Source of the DNA: Oryza sativa Japonica Group
Lineage: Eukaryota > Streptophyta > Magnoliopsida > Poales > Poaceae
Length of the DNA: 64,000 bases
Direction of reading: 5' to 3'
Assembly: GCF_034140825.1 (NCBI RefSeq)
Contig: NC_089036.1
Location: 5,458,001 to 5,522,000 of the forward strand
The notes beneath the pieces are model-generated. The model was not told where the DNA came from and ran no database searches. It saw only the letters and a list, made by a program, of their open reading frames with translations. Below are positions 23,889-35,697 of the stretch, one piece after another; the first letter of the stretch is position 1, and the number at the start of each line of letters is the position of its first letter. The translations under genes and the position numbers were made by a program.

Positions 23889-26205
23889 TCATTTACCTGG
23901 TAGATAAAAAGGGTTGGTATCAATCATTCAAGCTAAGCGCTATGTACAAATGAAGAGCCAAAAAATGCTACTCCCTCCGTTTCACAATGTAAGTCATTCT
24001 AGCCTTTTCCACATTCATATTGATGTTAATGAGTTTAGATAGATACATATGTCTAGATACATCAATATGAATGTGGAAAATGCTAGAATGACTTACATTG
24101 TGAAACGGAGGAAGTACTTTTATGAGGATTTAACTGATAGTTAAATACATCGAAACTGTAGTGGAAAATAACCAAGAGTGAAATGCCTCCTACAAAATGG
24201 TATTAGAATTAAGAACTTCCAATGCAGCCATATTACGGCAAACATAGCCTACGGAAATGCTGCGGACAAAACATTTGTCATTCAGAACATGAGAGTTAAA
24301 CACCTTCTACGGAGTATATGTCTATTTATCGAACAAGGCCAGCAGAAATATAGCGACTAAAACATGAGCCACTGAGAATATTTACATCATGTTTTCTTCT
24401 GCAAGCATTTTACAAAACAAAAGCCAAATGCTACATAACATTTTGCGATAGCTGAAGTCATTTCAGTAAGGGGCTAACGGCAGAAAATTTTCTACTCTAT
24501 ACAGTGCCAAACTGCCAATATGAAAAAAAAAAGACTTACCATAATTTTGATATTTACGTGAGAACCGATATAAAGCTTTCACAATGGTACCATATTTCAT
24601 TGATTCCAGTGGACCCACGTACCTATACAATAGAAATTTAGATATTTCCAATTGTGAAATAAAATAAGCATATTATTAATAAGTAATGTGTGATGATAAA
24701 CATAAGAAAGATAGCAACACCGTCAACCATAAGGTGGAAAATTTTGCATGTAATGGGTGCAAGGAAAATCTGTTTATCATGAAAACTTCTACATACTATA
24801 TAATTTGGGTGGGGGTCTTACATAATCTCTGTGTACCGTAATCTCCATGCAGGAAATCCCAAATGAAATCTACCAGGACCATACACAAGGAGAAGATCAG
24901 GTTCTGGCCCACCAGTACCTAATGAAAAGGCTGGAACAGTAAGCGTTCATCTGGCATTCTGATGTTAGAAATGCCTCGGAAATGCTAAAAGAATATGAAA
25001 AATAAAACAAGAATGGAAAGAATAAATGCATTCTTCTCAAACATACCTACAGCTTTCAGTGCATGAGTCATGTCAGCTTCTGTAAACGCAATCTCACTTT
25101 TGTTATCAGAGTTGCAGCAAGTGGAATACAGTAAGTTTGCTACTTTGGCGATGGCTTCCTTGCCATCAGAGCTAGATAGACACTCCATAAACATCCCTCC
25201 ATGTCTATAGCATGAAGCTTTGGTATCTGCAACTACATCCTACGACTCCATATGAATGATACAAATTATGAAGTGATGGATAGATAAGAAGAATAATAGG
25301 CACCAATCATTGGAATACATGCTTTAGACAGCAAATGGATCAACAGGAAGCTGAACTCAGCAACTTACTAAAGAATTTATTGGGTTCCCATCTGTTGAGG
25401 TTTCTATACCAGGTTGAATCAACTCCTTTAGTACTCCTGTAGAGAATTGTGAAAATGGTTATATAAATCTTTCTGCAGTGCACATTGTACATTCATTAAT
25501 GCAGTGCTAAAACGAGCTGAGAAGTATAATGGGAAACGCAATGGTCATCATTTAAAGCCATGCCATTTTCCTGTTTAGCTAGATGTAATGGTTCCGTCCT
25601 GATTTTCCTTTCATTTTTTTTGGGGCATGTAACAGATAATTTAAATTATTAGAAGTATTCTTATGCAAAAAAATGTAATTTGAAAGCTATTGTTCCTACA
25701 GTACAGATTTACAATCTACATTACGGAAAAAGTAGTACAAGTGAAAACTTGAAGGGGCAAATATTTAACTAAAGCAATCAAACTCATTATACCTCTACAT
25801 TGCTGCTAAAGTGATTTCATTTCACATCACCAGATTTAGGAAAGAAAATCGTTATTGGTCAAGGATAGGTAAAACAAGATGATACTAGATACTCATGAAG
25901 AAGCATGTATGGGATATGTTTGTGATCACACCTTCAATGTCATAGAGAATTAGATAATTAATCCCAATAGTTGAGAACCAGCGTAAAAGTTGCTTGACCT
26001 TCAAAGCATTCTTTGCCTCTCTGCTATCTACTACAACACCCAAGTATGCAAGTCTCTCAAGATGTAGATTTCGGTACTTGGGCAACAACTTGAATGAAAT
26101 GAGATAGCATTCTAGATCATTCTTCAGATGTGACAATGAACCAAAGAAGCTGATCACCAAGTGGACAAGGCACCACAGCAACCCTAAGATGAGCTTTAAA
26201 ATCAT
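23889..26205 (-). CDS. LEW1: Dehydrodolichyl diphosphate synthase subunit, NUS1/NgBR type (LEW1-like)
   Basis: Six coding exons: 25932-26205, 25369-25436, 25047-25239, 24822-24918, 24540-24622 and 23889-23896, all GT-AG with agreeing phases, giving 240 residues. An N-terminal hydrophobic helix (about 2-24, ILGLLWCLVHLVISFF) would anchor it in the ER membrane. The cis-prenyltransferase-like fold follows: LAYLGVVVDSREA, LLRWFSTIGINYLILYDIEG, then PEPDLLLVYGP and FHLGFPAWRLRYTEIM near the C-terminus. NUS1-type subunits lack catalytic residues of their own and activate the partner cis-prenyltransferase that makes dolichol for protein glycosylation; Arabidopsis LEW1 mutants are leaf-wilting. The protein ends QNYGK; an NxG/RxG end is, as I recall, needed for activity in this family. 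The last coding exon is only 8 bases. The start chosen is the first ATG after an acceptor at about 26231, so a 5' untranslated exon upstream is implied. Confidence 0.9.
23971..24114. mobile_element. Stowaway MITE, near-perfect hairpin, in the last LEW1 intron
   Basis: 144 bp beginning CTCCCTCCGTTTCACAATGT, with an almost exact inverse second half ending ACATTGTGAAACGGAGGAAG and TA on both sides. The arms pair over roughly 65 bases with a short loop. It lies in the intron between the last two LEW1 coding exons, so the pre-mRNA can form a long hairpin. Confidence 0.92.
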
Positions 26206-26230
26206 AGGTGAATAAGATATCTGCATTGGT

Positions 26231-27469
26231 GAAACATAAATGATCAACATATCTGGATAGGAGAAGATAGAAACATAACTTTGTTGGTAAACTTCCCCTG
26301 AAAGTTAACATGAAAAGGCTAGCAACATTGTCTTGTATTATACATATATCAATTACAATAGGATCAACAGAACATGTGGGTCATGCTCCCAAGATCTATG
26401 TAAGGGGGGAATATATATCTAGCTGTGTCAATTAGCCATGTTTGTAATGTACTCATAATTGATGTCAAGCAGGCCCGATCTACTTAAAGCATGTTTGCTG
26501 TTAAACTCCTCAACACATACAGGTTACCTGATTGGAGAAGGCTACTGTAGGTTGTTGGACTATGTTGGCTGTAGCAACATTAAGGCTGGGCTGTGCCAGG
26601 TTTTTCTTTCACTACTGCACAAAAATTACAACAAAAAATTCTCAATAGGCGATCCAAAGGTCCATACTATACAAGCCCACCCAGGGCAAAGTTCATAAAT
26701 TACATAAAGAGAACAGGCCAAAGATGCTTTTCTCTTGACATAGCTCAACATGCTACTGGCGTGCCTCCTATCAGCTGAAAATGGTACAGAGAAAGCCTCA
26801 TGTTCTCTTAACAAAGTTTGCAATCATAAAAGAATTCAAGACATGCTCTCCTCCCCATGTTGTTATTCGCAGGATTTGGGTTTTCAATGTACACTGAATT
26901 ACAAGAACTAAACATCTGATGAAGTCTAAGAATAGCATGGTGCCAGTTTGGAAGCTTAACATTTTCCAGGACCTTGAGTCATTGACTAGTTCTGCCATGG
27001 CATGATGTCCACAGCCACTAATCTTAAAACTCCTAATTAGTGTCCTATCATGTGGATCCATTATCTAAAAAAGTGCTATCATGATCATTAGTCCATTACA
27101 TGATCGAATGCAACACAAGCTGCATGCGACAGGAACCGACAACTAATGTCCAAACCAATTAACCATACTAGCCAAACTTCAAAGATAGTATAACTTACCC
27201 ACGAAAAGCTATCTTGAGGAGCTAATGATCCTAAAGCCTTAAATAGTTAAATTGCTATCTAAGAGACGGCTATCTATGCCCAGCGAAGGCAAAATTTAGC
27301 TCATCATTCAAGACCATTCAACATTAATGCATGGAAGAAGCTAAAACTTTTTTTTTTTTGCTGACTCTACTTTGCTGCCCCCATTTACTCACCTTCTGCT
27401 CTCGAATTCTTCTCACAGTAAAAGAACAAACCCCCCGCTACTGTCCCAGCAAACCAGACCAGCCATGGC
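26231..27469 (-). other. LEW1: Probable 5' untranslated-region intron of LEW1
   Basis: A pyrimidine-containing acceptor (CACCAATGCAG) ends just above the exon carrying the start codon, and a donor-like CAG|GTACGC is seen on the minus strand near 27470 at the edge of a GC-rich block. Together they imply a 1.2-kb leader intron with first exon and promoter in 27470-27800. No coding frame in the interval looks real. Confidence 0.5.
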
Positions 27470-27800
27470 GTACCTGAACCAGGAGCGGAGGAAGGTATCG
27501 CCGGCAGAGCAGAAATGCCGCCTCCGGCAGCCCTGCCCTACAGCTCACAGCTACGACGTGGAGTGAGATCGATCAGCGAGGAAGCAGGATTCACCGGCTC
27601 CAGGGTTCCGGTCACTGGAGGAAGAAGAAGACCTCTCGCCTGGCGCTGGCGCGGAGACAGTTAGCGTGGCGCCGGTGAGGGGCAGGAGGCGCCGGCGGCG
27701 AGGGACACCGGAGATGGGGACGGGGAGGAGGCGAGGTGTGCAGGCTGGAGCAATGGACTTCGAGCTTGGGCTGGATGGGCCTCTCGTGGGCTGGGGTGGA
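27470..27800 (-). promoter_or_regulatory. LEW1: GC-rich probable first exon and promoter of LEW1
   Basis: A local GC-rich island in AT-rich DNA, placed where the LEW1 leader exon is expected. GGGCT/GGCCC-like motifs (GCTTGGGCTGGATGGGCCTC near 27763) lie at its far edge and resemble site II elements. No TATA box was recognised. Confidence 0.4.
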
Positions 27801-27849
27801 CGCCCAATCTCAAAATCTCAATGTTGCCAAACTTAAACGCGCTTAACAA

Positions 27850-28984
27850 CTTTTAACCATATAAATCTCGATAAGTGCATGTCTAAATGTTTAAGGACTA
27901 GTTTAATCTTAAAGAAATTTTAGAAACTAGTTTAATCTTAAAAGAAATTTTAGAAATTACAACAAAAATTTTGACACTCTGTTTATCAAAAAATCAAAAA
28001 TTTGTGATAAAGAAAATTGTCAGTTAGGTGGTTTTTGCTTACGTGATGCTTTTTTTCCCTAGAAATTCTTGTTGGAAAAAAACTCCTGACGCTTAGTTGA
28101 TTCCAATATATTGGAGTTTTGGAAAAAAATTTGAAAAATTGTCGTTGGAGCACTCTAACAAGAGTATAGCTCGCTCTAATAGGCACAAATTCCATGGGCG
28201 TGGTTCTTCTTTGTTTCGAAAGATAAACCCGGTTTATTCAGGATCCCTTTGTCCAAATGACACAACCAACAATAGTCGGGTGGATTACAGGTCGGATTGT
28301 CCTGACGTCCTCAAACTGCCAATTGCCAGTAAACTAGGATTGTCGCCGCCCTTGAGTGTTAGTGGAACTAGCAGAGGATGGGGCTTGCGGACGTAGTCCT
28401 GCGCAGCCGATGGAAGGAGTTTGTGGCAACGGCATGGCTCTCCTCCCTGCATGTTTAGCTCCAGCGAACTCCGTCTTCCCGCATGGTCTACCCCAAGCTC
28501 CCGTTCGCCGGCCAACCCCCATTCCTTCACACTAATGTTTGTCATTGACGTCACGTCACCGGACTCATGGTCCTTAGTTCCTCACCTAGCACATCGTCAA
28601 GTTCCTCCATCGTCGACGTCGACTTGTGAAGATCCATATATGCTCAGTATCCTCGAGCTTCAGATGTGCGATGAACATCGCCGCCGAGCTTCATCCTTAA
28701 GCTCTATCATGCTACATCCATTGTATGCGCCGGTAGAAAGAGACAACAAAGATAGCGTGGGAAGGAAGATGGTGTTGACAAATGAAGTTCACTGTTTTTT
28801 ATGTTTTAAAAAGTTGATTCGACTACCATATAAATAGCACGTAATCAAAGCCACCTCGATCTTGTAGAGGGTATAAGCTGAACGGTTTAGATACCCATAG
28901 AGGGGTTAGTATCCAGTTTTGAAGATTAGAGGTGAGCGTTAGACAAACGCAATAGTTAAGATGGGTCAATGAACTTACGGCTCT
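27850..28984. other. Intergenic DNA of unknown origin
   Basis: An open frame in the GC-richer block 28200-28850 carries no recognisable domain. The block may be a remnant of a transposon or of a captured gene piece, but no termini were found. Confidence 0.3.
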
Positions 28985-29145
28985 ATCTTTTCGCTTATGC
29001 TTATACTTATTAGCCAAAATTTGAATTTTTAACCTTAAATTTGGTGTTGATTTTGGGGGTTTTTTTATCGAAATTTATTTTTTAGCCTTTAGTTTTAGGT
29101 TGCTAAGAACACGTATATAATTTTTTTTTCACAAATTAATTTTAG
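28985..29145. repeat. Dispersed AT-rich repeat, inverse copy of the one in LHCA3 intron 2
   Basis: The order of blocks (TCTTTTCGCTTATGCTTATA, an AAATTT-rich middle, then TTTTTTATCGAAATTTATTT) mirrors 22185-22330 on the opposite strand. Identity is only moderate, suggesting old copies. Confidence 0.55.
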
Positions 29146-29696
29146 CAAAATGATGGTACCTTATCCGAGTATTTATGAGAGTCAGATAGATCGATATGTG
29201 TGCAGCGTGGACCTCACTGTAGAGTGTAACCGCAAAATATACCGTGGTTTTAAAAATTAGAAATGTTACCATGCATGGTAACTACGATAACCGTGTGGTT
29301 TTGTAAGTACTTCCATCTCGCCACCTTTCTCTCTTTCATCTCTCTTCCCGAGCTATGGCCTACGGCCAGCGTGAGCTTGTGACTTTGCCTCTCCATTCAT
29401 CTGACTTTGACGAGATTGGGCCCTTTTTTGCCATGGCTGTGAATGAGAACCGCAGAATCCTTGTTCGAGAAAGAGAGTAAAATCGATACATCATATGCAC
29501 AGACCAGCCAGCTGTCGATCGGCAAATGGCCCGATCCACAAACTTCAATCCGAGCAAGCACACCCGTCCTTGGAAAATGACTCCTCCTAATTACATGCAA
29601 ATCACCATGCTTTATTAATTACTAATTACATGCTTTAAACGTAATTAGCGCGCATGCAACAAACGAAGAGATCGAAGCAAAGTGATGGATGATCGA

Positions 29697-30005
29697 TCAC
29701 TCGAGGGGATCGCCGCCGTCGGCCTTGTGCACGGTGACGCTGAGCACGTGGTCGCCGTCGCCGTCGTCGACGTCGCCGGCGCCGGAGCCGGCGGAGCGGA
29801 GCGCGCGGAAGAAGCAGGTGTCGCCGACGGCGAGGCCGTTGTCGGCGCAGAACCGGTGCCAGCCGTACCGGAGCACCGCGCGCTCGCGGCGCGGCCGCCT
29901 GCCCTTGGTGTGCTTCAGCCTCACCGTCCACGACCTCCCCCGCATCCGCAGCACCACCTTCTCCCGCGCCGCGTACCCGTGCGCCTCCTGGAACTCTACC
30001 GGCAC
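29697..30005 (-). pseudogene. Truncated B3 DNA-binding domain fragment (REM type)
   Basis: An open frame of about 102 codons with no ATG at its head reads PVEFQEAHGYAAREKVVLRM, then WTVRLKHTKGRRPRRERAVLRYGWHRFCADNGLAVGD in two adjoining stretches, then TCFFRALR. This is the C-terminal two thirds of a plant B3 domain of the REM subfamily, followed by a short acidic tail and stop. The N-terminal strands of the domain are not seen upstream: a stop lies in frame about ten codons before PVEF, and a GAA microsatellite and a MITE follow. A TCAAAG just before AACGTGCC could be a weak splice acceptor, so a short gene with a distant first exon is the alternative. It is GC-rich like a grass coding region. 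Confidence 0.65.
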
Positions 30006-30151
30006 GTTCTTTGAGATTGATCGAGAGGTTTAGCAACAACAATAAGACAGTGGAAGGCAACTCGATCAAAATGGTGGCATAGGGTGGGTGTGCTGAACAA
30101 AGCGCCTGATCATCTCATGCCTCCTACGAAGTTCACTTCGTGAAATGAAGT

Positions 30152-30209
30152 GAAGAAGAAGAAGAAGAAGAAGAAGAAGAAGAAGAAGAAGAAGAAGAAG
30201 AAGAAGAAA
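30152..30209. repeat. (GAA)n microsatellite, about 19 units
   Basis: An uninterrupted GAA run. Just before it lies an imperfect palindrome (GAAGTTCACTTCGTGAAATG). Confidence 0.95.
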
Positions 30210-30287
30210 GGCTTCAAGCTAGCTGGAGACCTGCAGTTTTGTGCACAACGGTTGGTCATATTGGGAGATGGACTTTTGAAACAGATA

Positions 30288-30444
30288 CTGCTCATTCCGT
30301 TTTATATTATAAAGCGTTTTGATTTTTTTTAAAATTTAAACTTTTTTAAGTTTGATTAAATTCGTAAAAAAAATATAGTAACAAACCTAAAGAATTTTGA
30401 TTTAAAAAATCAAAACAAATTGTAATATGAGATGGATGGAGAGC
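30288..30444. mobile_element. Decayed Stowaway-type MITE
   Basis: The left end CTGCTCATTCCGTTTTATAT is roughly inverse to the right end ATATGAGATGGATGGAGAG, next to TA dinucleotides. The ends are worn, so this is an old copy. Confidence 0.55.
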
Positions 30445-31774
30445 ATATGACATTTCTTCGCCGATCTAGAAAAGAAACAATGCCCCATCTCATCATAGGG
30501 CCCCGTTCTCAAGAAGCACTCGCATTGGCCTGGCCAGAATTAGCATGACATCACTATTATGTTTTTGCATTGCACCACCATTGCTGTGTAAAGTTCACTC
30601 AACTTTTTGTTGTTTTGACGGAGGAAAAAAAAAGGATATTGCAGGCTGTATGATATTCTGAAAAGCAGGTGTTATTTCTGAATTTACAGTCTAACGAGTT
30701 ACTGTTAAATTCATATGTTTATATATGGTTACCTCATTTAGCATAGCCGACATGGGGTACCCACGCTAGCGTTAAGGATCATACTATTGCTCTATTCGCA
30801 CTTCTTAAAGATATCAAAGTCTAGTCTTCATCATAATTTTTCTCTTGCACCATTGGAGTTGAACTCCTACTGATGGATAGTAGTTCATTCATTAATGTGT
30901 GTTACACATTAATTGATTTCCTTGCCCAGAAAAAAACTAATATATACACTAGATTTTCAGTTGGTTTTAGACTGATGGGGTAAAAAGAAATTCCTAGAGC
31001 TGCCAGGTTATATTCATAAGCGCGTATCTGACCAATTTTTATTCCCGTTCAATGATGGGGATTTGAGGTAAACAAGGTTACAAATTGACACATGCACATC
31101 TTCAATTGAATTTCCTGAAAATGTTTTCGTAAAGGTTAAGATGATGCATTGAAAATGAGAACTGTCATGTGCTTTGCATGTGTTTTTAAACTATATATGA
31201 ATGAATGTACCATATCTGAATATTTGATTTAGATGACGAAAGGTATCGCAAAATCAATATCCAGGACACCACATTAGTGCCGCTTCGTAAGGGCCATCAC
31301 TGTCAGTTTTGGAACAGTGCTACCAATAATGTTGAGAAATCTAGTAACACCAACAAGATTTGGCTATTACATAACCAAATATCGGTAGAAAAGTTCATCG
31401 TCAAAACACACACATAAACTATTTTTGGTCTTGCTCAGGTTAGCATTACACAAATTTGTTTAGTTTTGTTACGGAACAAAACAAACACACCCTTAAGCCT
31501 CAAACCAACAAATGTCATTCTTTCCATCTAATATAACTGAAGATATGCCAAAATTTCGACAAAGGCCATCATTTCAAGGTGAAAGAACAGGCTTCCAAGA
31601 TTGTTATCTGGTGCCAATCTTCATAGAGTGACTGTATTTAGTACTTTACTTGTCAAGCTTCATGCATTATGCGTTTGGTATCTGGAAGCTCAATCCCAGG
31701 GCTCCAAGCAGCATTTCTTCTATGAGGTTTCATGGTACGTCAAAATGAACTCACATAAAGACTGACTGCCAGCG
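30445..31774. other. Intergenic DNA and DUF971 3' untranslated region
   Basis: No gene or well-formed repeat seen. The last few hundred bases before 31775 should be the 3' untranslated region of the DUF971 gene. Confidence 0.4.
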
Positions 31775-33243
31775 TCATTTCCTTCTCTGAGGATCCCGAG
31801 TAAGGCCGTGCTTTTTCAAAGTTGTGATATAGCTTCGCATCAGACCAAACTTGTTAGAACCTAGGTGGTGCAAGTAATCCCATGTAAAGATCCCTGTCTT
31901 GTGCAGATCATCAAACAATATCCTGCAATACAAATACTAGGTCATATTATAGACATACTGTATTCTTGCGGAAAATCAAACAAGAAGTGCATATAAAAAG
32001 CCACAAAGAATTGCTTACTATTTTTTTTTACGAAACAGGATCAATTGACATTATGTGGGGGAAAACCTCCACGAATTTGATAATGCAAGAAACATGACCC
32101 TCACCGTACTCCGTAATTTCCTACTGATTCAGCTGACATTATTCCAACATGTCGCCGCCCAAATATAACCTGATCAAAGAAATGCAGATTGGCATAATTT
32201 CCACCGTAAAAACTTAGTAGACCGAAATTTTCTAGGGCACCGAAGCGATGCCAATATTAAAGATACAGAGTTAAGGTCTCTGTCCGGCTGCTCAGCTTTC
32301 CAAGGCTAATAATCTACAAACGTTCAAATTTATTCATAATAGAAAGTGTAGCCCTTTAGAAACTATAAAATGCACGACAGCTCCACTGTGAATGGATATA
32401 ACGAGTGAATGGGCTGATCTGATACAACAAGTGAATGAGTAAAAATGCACCACATTGGCCATCCAACAAGCTCAGAAGACCATGTGTGCCACTGAGTACA
32501 GAAAGTGCATGGTGCATTACCTTCTCACCAGCTACTGATCTGATTTTGCTATCAGCTGCTGGGCTGTACACTCTAAGAAACTCAGCAGGCAGATGGAATG
32601 AGCTGCCATCCTCAAATTCAACTTCTACCTGACAAAAACCAGTAGCACATAGCTCATGTCAAAAGACACACAAACCCATACCCTAATCAACACTCATATG
32701 AACAATTCGAGAAGAATAATGGTTTAATGATAAGTTGAGAAATGAGAGTTGAACATTTTTTCTACAACCAATTGTCTGTTTAATTGTTCCTAAAAAAAAC
32801 TAATCATGGGATCACTACCCATAACATTTCAAAATTTAGGCATGTAACATTAGAACACATTAGAATTACATGGTACATACGAACAAGAGGAGTACACATA
32901 TTGCACTTGAACACAATATTACAACCTATGCTGCTCAGCTAATAAAATTGGTTTTCTCATGAGAAATTTTTTACTTGCTTCAATCATGCCTGATGGCAAC
33001 AAAGTTCTTATGCATCCTTAAGCAATCAAGTACAAAGATTGTCATATACCCTCGTAATCTCGTTCACCAGCAAGTCGCCGCGACGTTGAACAAGGGATTG
33101 GAACAGTGCAACTGCTTTTGGGAGGGGAAGGAACTCACGAATTTGGGCGCGCGAAGCGCGAGCTTCGTCAGCCGCGGGGGCTGCGCCTGCGCCTGCGCCG
33201 CGTGGAGCCGCCGGACCACCGCCGCGCCCATCGCTGCAGCCAT
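31775..33243 (-). CDS. DUF971 / gamma-butyrobetaine hydroxylase-like N-terminal domain protein
   Basis: Four exons: 33139-33243, 32521-32628, 32105-32169 and 31775-31922, all GT-AG, phases agree, 141 residues. The start MAAAMGAAVVRRLHAAQAQA is an arginine/alanine-rich leader resembling a mitochondrial presequence. The rest is one small domain: VEVEFEDGSSFHLPAEFLRV, then SPAADS, VIFGRRHVGIMSAESVGNYG, and RILFDDLHKTGIFTWDYLHH. This is the DUF971/GBBH-like N-terminal fold that in other proteins precedes a dioxygenase; here it stands alone, as in many plants and bacteria. Its function is not established. The stop follows DPQRRK. Confidence 0.85.
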
Positions 33244-33549
33244 GGACGGCCAGCCGGTGAAGCGGCCGGACCTAGCGGGAGGAGGGGCGATGTCGCGAGG
33301 GGCGGAGGAAGGTAGGGAGAGGGGCGGCGACGCGGCCGCGGCGTCGATGCGGCTACGGTGGCCGGCGGGCAGCGGATGCGGCGGCGAGGCGAGGCGAGGC
33401 GAGGCGAGGGGCGGCCGGAGATTCGGGAGGGAGAGGGGTAGCGATGGTGACGTGGCGAGAGAATAATTGGAGTATTGATTTGGAATTTTGGATTAAAATC
33501 ATAACGGGAAACGCTACACGAGAACTTTTATTTTTCTTACAAACTCTTA
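33244..33549. promoter_or_regulatory. Upstream region of the DUF971 gene
   Basis: GC-rich up to about 33450 with a short GAGGC run (GCGAGGCGAGGCGAGGCGAG near 33382), then AT-rich. This is the expected 5' leader and promoter position; no TATA box recognised. Confidence 0.35.
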
Positions 33550-33807
33550 CTCCCTCCTTTTTGTTTTATATATTATATTATTTGTTTTGATTTTTTTTCA
33601 TAGTTAAACATATTTAGCTTTGATCAAACTTTTAGAAAAAAAAATAACATCATTTACAACATAGTTTCATTAAATGTAACATCGGATATATTTTGATACT
33701 ATGTTTGTGTGATGAAAATGCAGCTATGTTTTTCTATAAACTTAGTTAAAATTTTAAAAAATTAACTAGAGAAAATTTAGAGCGACTTTTAATATGAAAC
33801 GGAGGGG
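33550..33807. mobile_element. Stowaway-type MITE
   Basis: The left end CTCCCTCCTTTTTGTTTTAT and the right end, inversely CCCCTCCGTTTCATATTA, are imperfect inverted repeats with TA outside both ends. 258 bp, no coding. Confidence 0.7.
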
Positions 33808-33809
33808 TA

Positions 33810-34543
33810 TCAATGTTGATGTGTTTTCTTGGGAGCAAATCTATTCGTCTAGCTAAATTAAATGATTATTTAAAAATTTGTTTCTTAAAAGTTTTATAAA
33901 ATTTTAGTAGTAATAAATCATAATCGTGTTTATTTTCCTTTTAAAAAATACACTTTGATTTAACATGTCTCGATTTAATAAATAAATTGAATTTTAACAT
34001 GCTTCATGTAAAATTTTGTTTAAATTCTATAGGAAGTGGGGACATATTTACGCATTTCAAAAAAAACATTCTCAACTTTAGTGGTGTAAATCATCTCTCC
34101 TCTACCAAAATTATACATGTGTCATTTGTCTTTTACCATCTTTTACCTTGATAACCATTGTATTATCTTGTTTTTAACATTTCATATATTTTATGTAGCA
34201 TTTTAGATCTCTATGGATTTCTTTTATCCTTTTCTCGAATGTTGTTTTTGATGTTTGTTATAGTGTTGTTTTTTAAAGTGCTATCACACTAAAATGCGTT
34301 GTTTTAGCGTCACAACTATTGTGACACTAAAATAGAAGCCATTCAAATTTCCTATTATAGATATCTAAGAATAATAGGTTATCTAGTGCTAGTCATGCAT
34401 GGTTACAATGGTTTACATATATTATGTTCTTACATTCATCAATTCACAGGCACATTTTAAGTGAACTTTTTTTTCTACCATGTTATCATCATCACACGGT
34501 TCTTAATAAAAAGGCAACGATAAGGCATAATGCATAGTGAATT
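33810..34543. other. AT-rich intergenic DNA
   Basis: No gene, RNA or well-defined repeat seen. Confidence 0.35.
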
Positions 34544-34662
34544 CCAAATTGAGCGAAGGCGGTCACTTTGCGATATTGTGCCAATTCCAGTTTTGAACGA
34601 CCGCATACTTGTTTCATAGCTTTCAACTGAGCGGTAGACCCGACACAACTGACGGATAAGCG
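34544..34662 (-). pseudogene. Nuclear copy of part of mitochondrial atp1 (NUMT)
   Basis: On the minus strand a frame reads [20 protein letters not shown] followed by [19 protein letters not shown]. This matches the conserved C-terminal part of the mitochondrial ATP synthase alpha subunit, whose usual text as I remember it is [20 protein letters not shown], then [19 protein letters not shown]. Only about 40 residues are present and matching stops sharply on both sides, so it is an organelle DNA fragment in the nucleus and not a working gene. Whether the flanks (34480-34543 and 34663-34780) are also mitochondrial could not be decided. Confidence 0.8.
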
Positions 34663-34780
34663 GATTGAGCGCAAAAGCGCATCCGTTTTCTTGCTCCTTG
34701 GCTTCAAGCAATCGATTGAATCTGGATTCCTTTGCTTATCCTTTCTGGCTATAATCTCTCTTGTTCCGTTTTCGCAATGT

Positions 34781-35230
34781 GTTCGCTATAAATATCATAT
34801 AACTATTACGAATAAACAACATCAATTGGTTTGCCAAAATTTAAAAGCCTCCATCAACAAATAAGCGTAGTAATGCATAATGTTTATATCGTCTCAACTG
34901 ACTAGGGAATTTGGAGATGCATTGAGACGTCTATTTTTCATTAATTTTTAGTGAATTTTGACAAATTTCAAATAAAACCGTTAGAGATGCACATTTTAAA
35001 ATTTGAACGTGAAACTCGTACGCAATTCGTTTAGGCTGTGAGAATCGTACCTATGCGTAATACTTCTACAACTTGTGTCAACACGGTTAAACATGCTTCA
35101 AATTAAATTATACTCAATACACAAGTTTGAATCTGATTCGAATATAAATTAAAAAATATCCCACGTGTAAAGCACGACAAAACGTTTTAAACTTGCCCCG
35201 ACAAATTTTGTTTTGTTCAAGAGACAAAAA
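34781..35230. other. Intergenic DNA before the hydrolase gene
   Basis: AT-rich; no gene seen. Confidence 0.35.
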
Positions 35231-35697
35231 AAAAAAAGAAAAAGAAAAAGAAAAGAGAAAGCTATTCCCAGTTTCCCACCGATTACCTCGGCTTCGTTAA
35301 CGTTCTCGTTTCCCACGGCTATTGCCTCCTCCTTCCCTCTCCTCTCCTCCTCTCGTCTCGCCCTCCTCCTCCCCACCTCCACAACCCAACCCCACCCCCA
35401 CCCCCACCTCCTCGCGGAGATCCCCCTCCTCGCCGCGCTCCCCGCCGGAATCCGCGGCGAGCGGCGAGCGTCCCGAGCCCCGGATCGCCGGGAACCGCGC
35501 CGGATCCCGCGGGGGCTCGGCCGCCGCGAGCGAGCTCTCCCCGGCGGCGTTTCCCCGGCAGATCCGATCCGAGGAATCCTATCGCGAGGGCGTTGGCGCT
35601 GTTGGGCGGGGTGGGGGGAAAAACTTCTGCAGAGGAGGAGGAGGAGGAATTGGGGGGAGGCCGTGGCGACGCCTAGGTCCCTTGCGCCGTGGACGCC
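35231..35697 (+). promoter_or_regulatory. GC-rich promoter and 5' leader of the hydrolase gene
   Basis: From about 35330 the DNA turns CT-rich and then strongly GC-rich (with CCCCAC repeats near 35391) up to the start codon at 35698. This is typical of a grass 5' leader. The long open frames here lack domains and are compositional. Confidence 0.5.

Noticed and set aside
28285-28837. Frames of 60-138 codons in the 28.2-28.9 kb block
   Set aside because: No domain seen; the strands compete and composition explains the openness. Kept only as unassigned intergenic DNA.
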